A program made the position numbers and the translations under genes. 64,000 nucleotides of DNA from an uncultured Litoreibacter sp. (GTDB lineage: Bacteria; Pseudomonadota; Alphaproteobacteria; Rhodobacterales; Rhodobacteraceae): NCBI GenBank assembly GCA_947494435.1, contig CANLUY010000001.1, positions 1,788,001 through 1,852,000 of the forward strand, in the 5' to 3' direction. Shown one piece after another: positions 62,359 through 64,000 of this stretch. The notes below the pieces were generated by a model. It made no database searches and was not told where the DNA came from. It saw only the letters and a list, made by a program, of their open reading frames with translations. Numbering within the stretch: position 1 is the first letter of the stretch; every line of letters starts with the position of its first letter.

Positions 62359-63756
62359 CTAACTTGCGAGAGTTTCCGACAGCCGAATGACATCTGCCGT
62401 AGGCATTTGACGCTTCCAGCGGATCAAGAGCATTGCTTCCCCCGTGATCCCATTGGCGGTCAGTGTCTCTGGCAGGTCTTGCAGGGTGCAGGTCAGCGTG
62501 ATCTGTCCACTGCGCTGCGCTTTTGCCACGACGTCGACATCAAATGCTGCGTCGGGGTGGTTTGCCTTAAGGTGGGCCACGATCCGTGGGGCTGCACCGA
62601 CCGCCATGTAAAGCGCGACGCAGGTCCCGGGCGAGATATTTTTGATAGGGGCCGGGACGGCATAGCCGTCCTCACGGTGCCCGGTTGTCAGGACAAGCGT
62701 GTCGATCTTGCCGCGTTCCGTCAGGCTTTCGCCTAGGCTGGCGGCTGCGGCGCAGGCGGCGGTGACGCCGGGGACAATCTCGAACGGGATATTGTTGGCC
62801 TTGAGCGCGTCCACTTCCTCCGTGCAGCGCCCGAACACACCGGGATCGCCGCATTTGAGGCGCACCACGCGCCGCCCGCTTTTGGCCGCAGCAACCAGCG
62901 TTTGGGTGATTTTTTCTTGTGGCCAGCTGTGACATCCCGGTGCTTTGCCCACATAGACCCGTTCCGCATCACGCCGGGCAAGGTCCAGCACCTCTGTATC
63001 AAGCAGGCGGTCGTAATAGATCACATCCGCTTCTTGCAGGCGCTGCAAACCGCGCAGGGTCAGAAGATCCTTTGCCCCCGGTCCGGCGCCGACAAGGCTG
63101 ACACTGCCGCCTTTGGTGGCTGCGAACTCCCCTGTCTCGATGGCGGATTTGATCATTTTAGCGGCCTGACGCTCCGCCCCGCTGGTGAAGGTCTGGCGTG
63201 GCTGGTCGTTGAAGACCCAGCGCCACAGGTCACGTCGCGCGCGCGGGCCGAGCCGCGCGGCGGCAGCCCCGCGCATTCGCCCTGCCAACGCAGCAAGATC
63301 GCCCAGGCGCGGCTCCAAAATGCCTTCCACCTTGGTTTTGATCTGGCGGGCCAAGACGGGCGCGGTGCCCTCCGTGCCGATGGCGACCACGACCGGGTCG
63401 CGGTCAACAATGGACGGGGTGATTGCATCACATAGCTGCGGCTGGTCGACGACGTTGACGACGACGCCCGCCTCTTTGGCAAGCGCGTGCAGCGCCATGT
63501 CGAGGCCGGGGCAGCCGGTCGCGATGAAACTGAGAGCGCTGCCCGCAAAGCTGCCCGGAGTAACGGGCCCTGTTTGATGCGTGATGCGCCCTTCCGCGGC
63601 GAGTCCAGAGAGTTCGGGGTCCAGTGCTGGTGCCCAGACGGAGATTTCGGCGTCCGTTTTCAGGATTAGTCTGGCCTTCTGCGCGGCTTGCTCTCCGCCG
63701 CCCATGATCACAACGCGGCGACCCGCCATTTGGAGAAACATCGGAAAGGTTTTCAT
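62359..63756 (-). CDS. cysG: siroheme synthase CysG (uroporphyrinogen methyltransferase, precorrin-2 dehydrogenase and ferrochelatase)
   Basis: A 465-residue trifunctional enzyme making siroheme for sulfite and nitrite reductases. The N-terminal NAD domain has VVIMGGGEQAAQKARL (about residues 12-28). The C-terminal methyltransferase has SLVGAGPGAKDLLTLRGLQRL (about 220-240), YYDRLLD, LKCGDPGVFGR and PGVTAACAAAA. The start is ATG 63756, overlapping the upstream gene's stop by four bases (ATGA); the track start is 31 codons early. It lies downstream in an operon that extends beyond the window. Confidence 0.96.
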   Translation of the reverse strand: MKTFPMFLQMAGRRVVIMGGGEQAAQKARLILKTDAEISVWAPALDPELSGLAAEGRITHQTGPVTPGSFAGSALSFIATGCPGLDMALHALAKEAGVVVNVVDQPQLCDAITPSIVDRDPVVVAIGTEGTAPVLARQIKTKVEGILEPRLGDLAALAGRMRGAAAARLGPRARRDLWRWVFNDQPRQTFTSGAERQAAKMIKSAIETGEFAATKGGSVSLVGAGPGAKDLLTLRGLQRLQEADVIYYDRLLDTEVLDLARRDAERVYVGKAPGCHSWPQEKITQTLVAAAKSGRRVVRLKCGDPGVFGRCTEEVDALKANNIPFEIVPGVTAACAAAASLGESLTERGKIDTLVLTTGHREDGYAVPAPIKNISPGTCVALYMAVGAAPRIVAHLKANHPDAAFDVDVVAKAQRSGQITLTCTLQDLPETLTANGITGEAMLLIRWKRQMPTADVIRLSETLAS

Positions 63757-64000
63757 GCGGTGAGCCCTTTTTGCGTGTGTCGGGTGTCCCAAAGCGCCTC
63801 TGCCATATCTTGCGCGGCGTATAGGCTTGGGGCGGCTTTCAGGGTCCAAAGCCCGATTGCGGCGGTGCCGGTGACTGTCGCCTTGGCGAAACTGTCCCGC
63901 GTGCTGCCATGCCAGAGGCCGCGAATATCAATAGCGTCGCTGACGTCGTGCAGACGGCGGGTTTCATTCACAAGCGGCGTAGCCGTCTCTTGGATATGCT
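63753..64000 (-). CDS. C-terminal fragment of a protein encoded upstream of cysG (possibly glycosyltransferase family 3 / TrpD2-like)
   Basis: The frame is open from the window edge to a TGA overlapping the cysG start, giving about 82 residues that include DIRGLWHGSTRDSFAKATVT and AQDMAEALWDTRHTQKG. The true start lies outside the window; the track's start is an internal GTG. The A.ATVTGTAAI...A...A..LW..R pattern reminds me of the C-terminus of anthranilate-phosphoribosyltransferase-like (TrpD2/YbiB) proteins, but the fragment is too short for a firm call. The gene is translationally coupled to cysG. Confidence 0.45.
   Translation of the reverse strand, partial: HIQETATPLVNETRRLHDVSDAIDIRGLWHGSTRDSFAKATVTGTAAIGLWTLKAAPSLYAAQDMAEALWDTRHTQKGLTA

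Overview
The window reads as chromosomal DNA of an alphaproteobacterium, most likely a marine Rhodobacteraceae (Roseobacter-type) organism. Supporting signs are: roughly 60% G+C in typical genes; the hisS-hisZ-hisG arrangement with short-form HisG; DUF1489, SlyX and B12-dependent NrdJ genes; a VPLPA-CTERM protein; and an unusually high load of uptake systems (three TRAP transporters, three ABC systems). I saw no rRNA, tRNA, insertion sequence, prophage or CRISPR array. Genes are dense and no gene-free stretch exceeds 300 bases.

Left part (1-13594, mostly minus strand). An amino-acid ABC binding protein and permease are followed by an M3 peptidase cut by the window edge. A MATE exporter runs the other way. 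Then comes a tightly coupled purine operon: xdhA-xdhB-xdhC overlapping by ATGA junctions and running into a nucleoside/purine-type ABC importer (ATPase, two permeases, BMP-family binding protein). Uptake and oxidation of purines thus appear to be co-translated.

Housekeeping block (13812-23476). A SUFU-like protein, dnaE, slyX, hisS-hisZ-hisG, DUF1489 and a thiopurine-methyltransferase-like gene.

ECF42 module (23538-26327). A sigma factor of the ECF42 type, a YCII/DGPF protein and two paralogous SRPBCC proteins. Both SRPBCC genes are preceded by the same TGTCGA-N17-CGTC element, which matches the promoter described for ECF42 sigma factors.

Catabolic cluster (26387-33333). An aldehyde dehydrogenase and an aspartate dehydrogenase (minus) lie divergent from an atypical DapA-family protein, a 3-hydroxyanthranilate dioxygenase and a complete DctPQM TRAP transporter (plus). 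The combination suggests an uncharacterised route for a nitrogen-containing acid or aromatic compound.

Middle (33468-45580). A large secreted Sel1-like protein; a low-G+C pair that looks like a secreted polymorphic toxin with its immunity gene; nrdJ with a probable NrdR box over its promoter; a VPLPA-CTERM von Willebrand A protein; an AraC regulator divergent from an alpha/beta hydrolase; and a TAXI-type TRAP system.

Right part (45616-64000). arsR divergent from aqpS-arsH with two inverted-repeat operators; a stand-alone ispD; a glycine-betaine ABC importer; BrkB; a LysR regulator followed by a second DctPQM operon with aldehyde dehydrogenase, SDR, FAD oxidoreductase and metallo-beta-lactamase-fold genes; a small secreted protein; and cysG behind a partial gene. 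In all four transporter operons transcribed in the plus direction, a hairpin separates the binding-protein gene from the permease genes.
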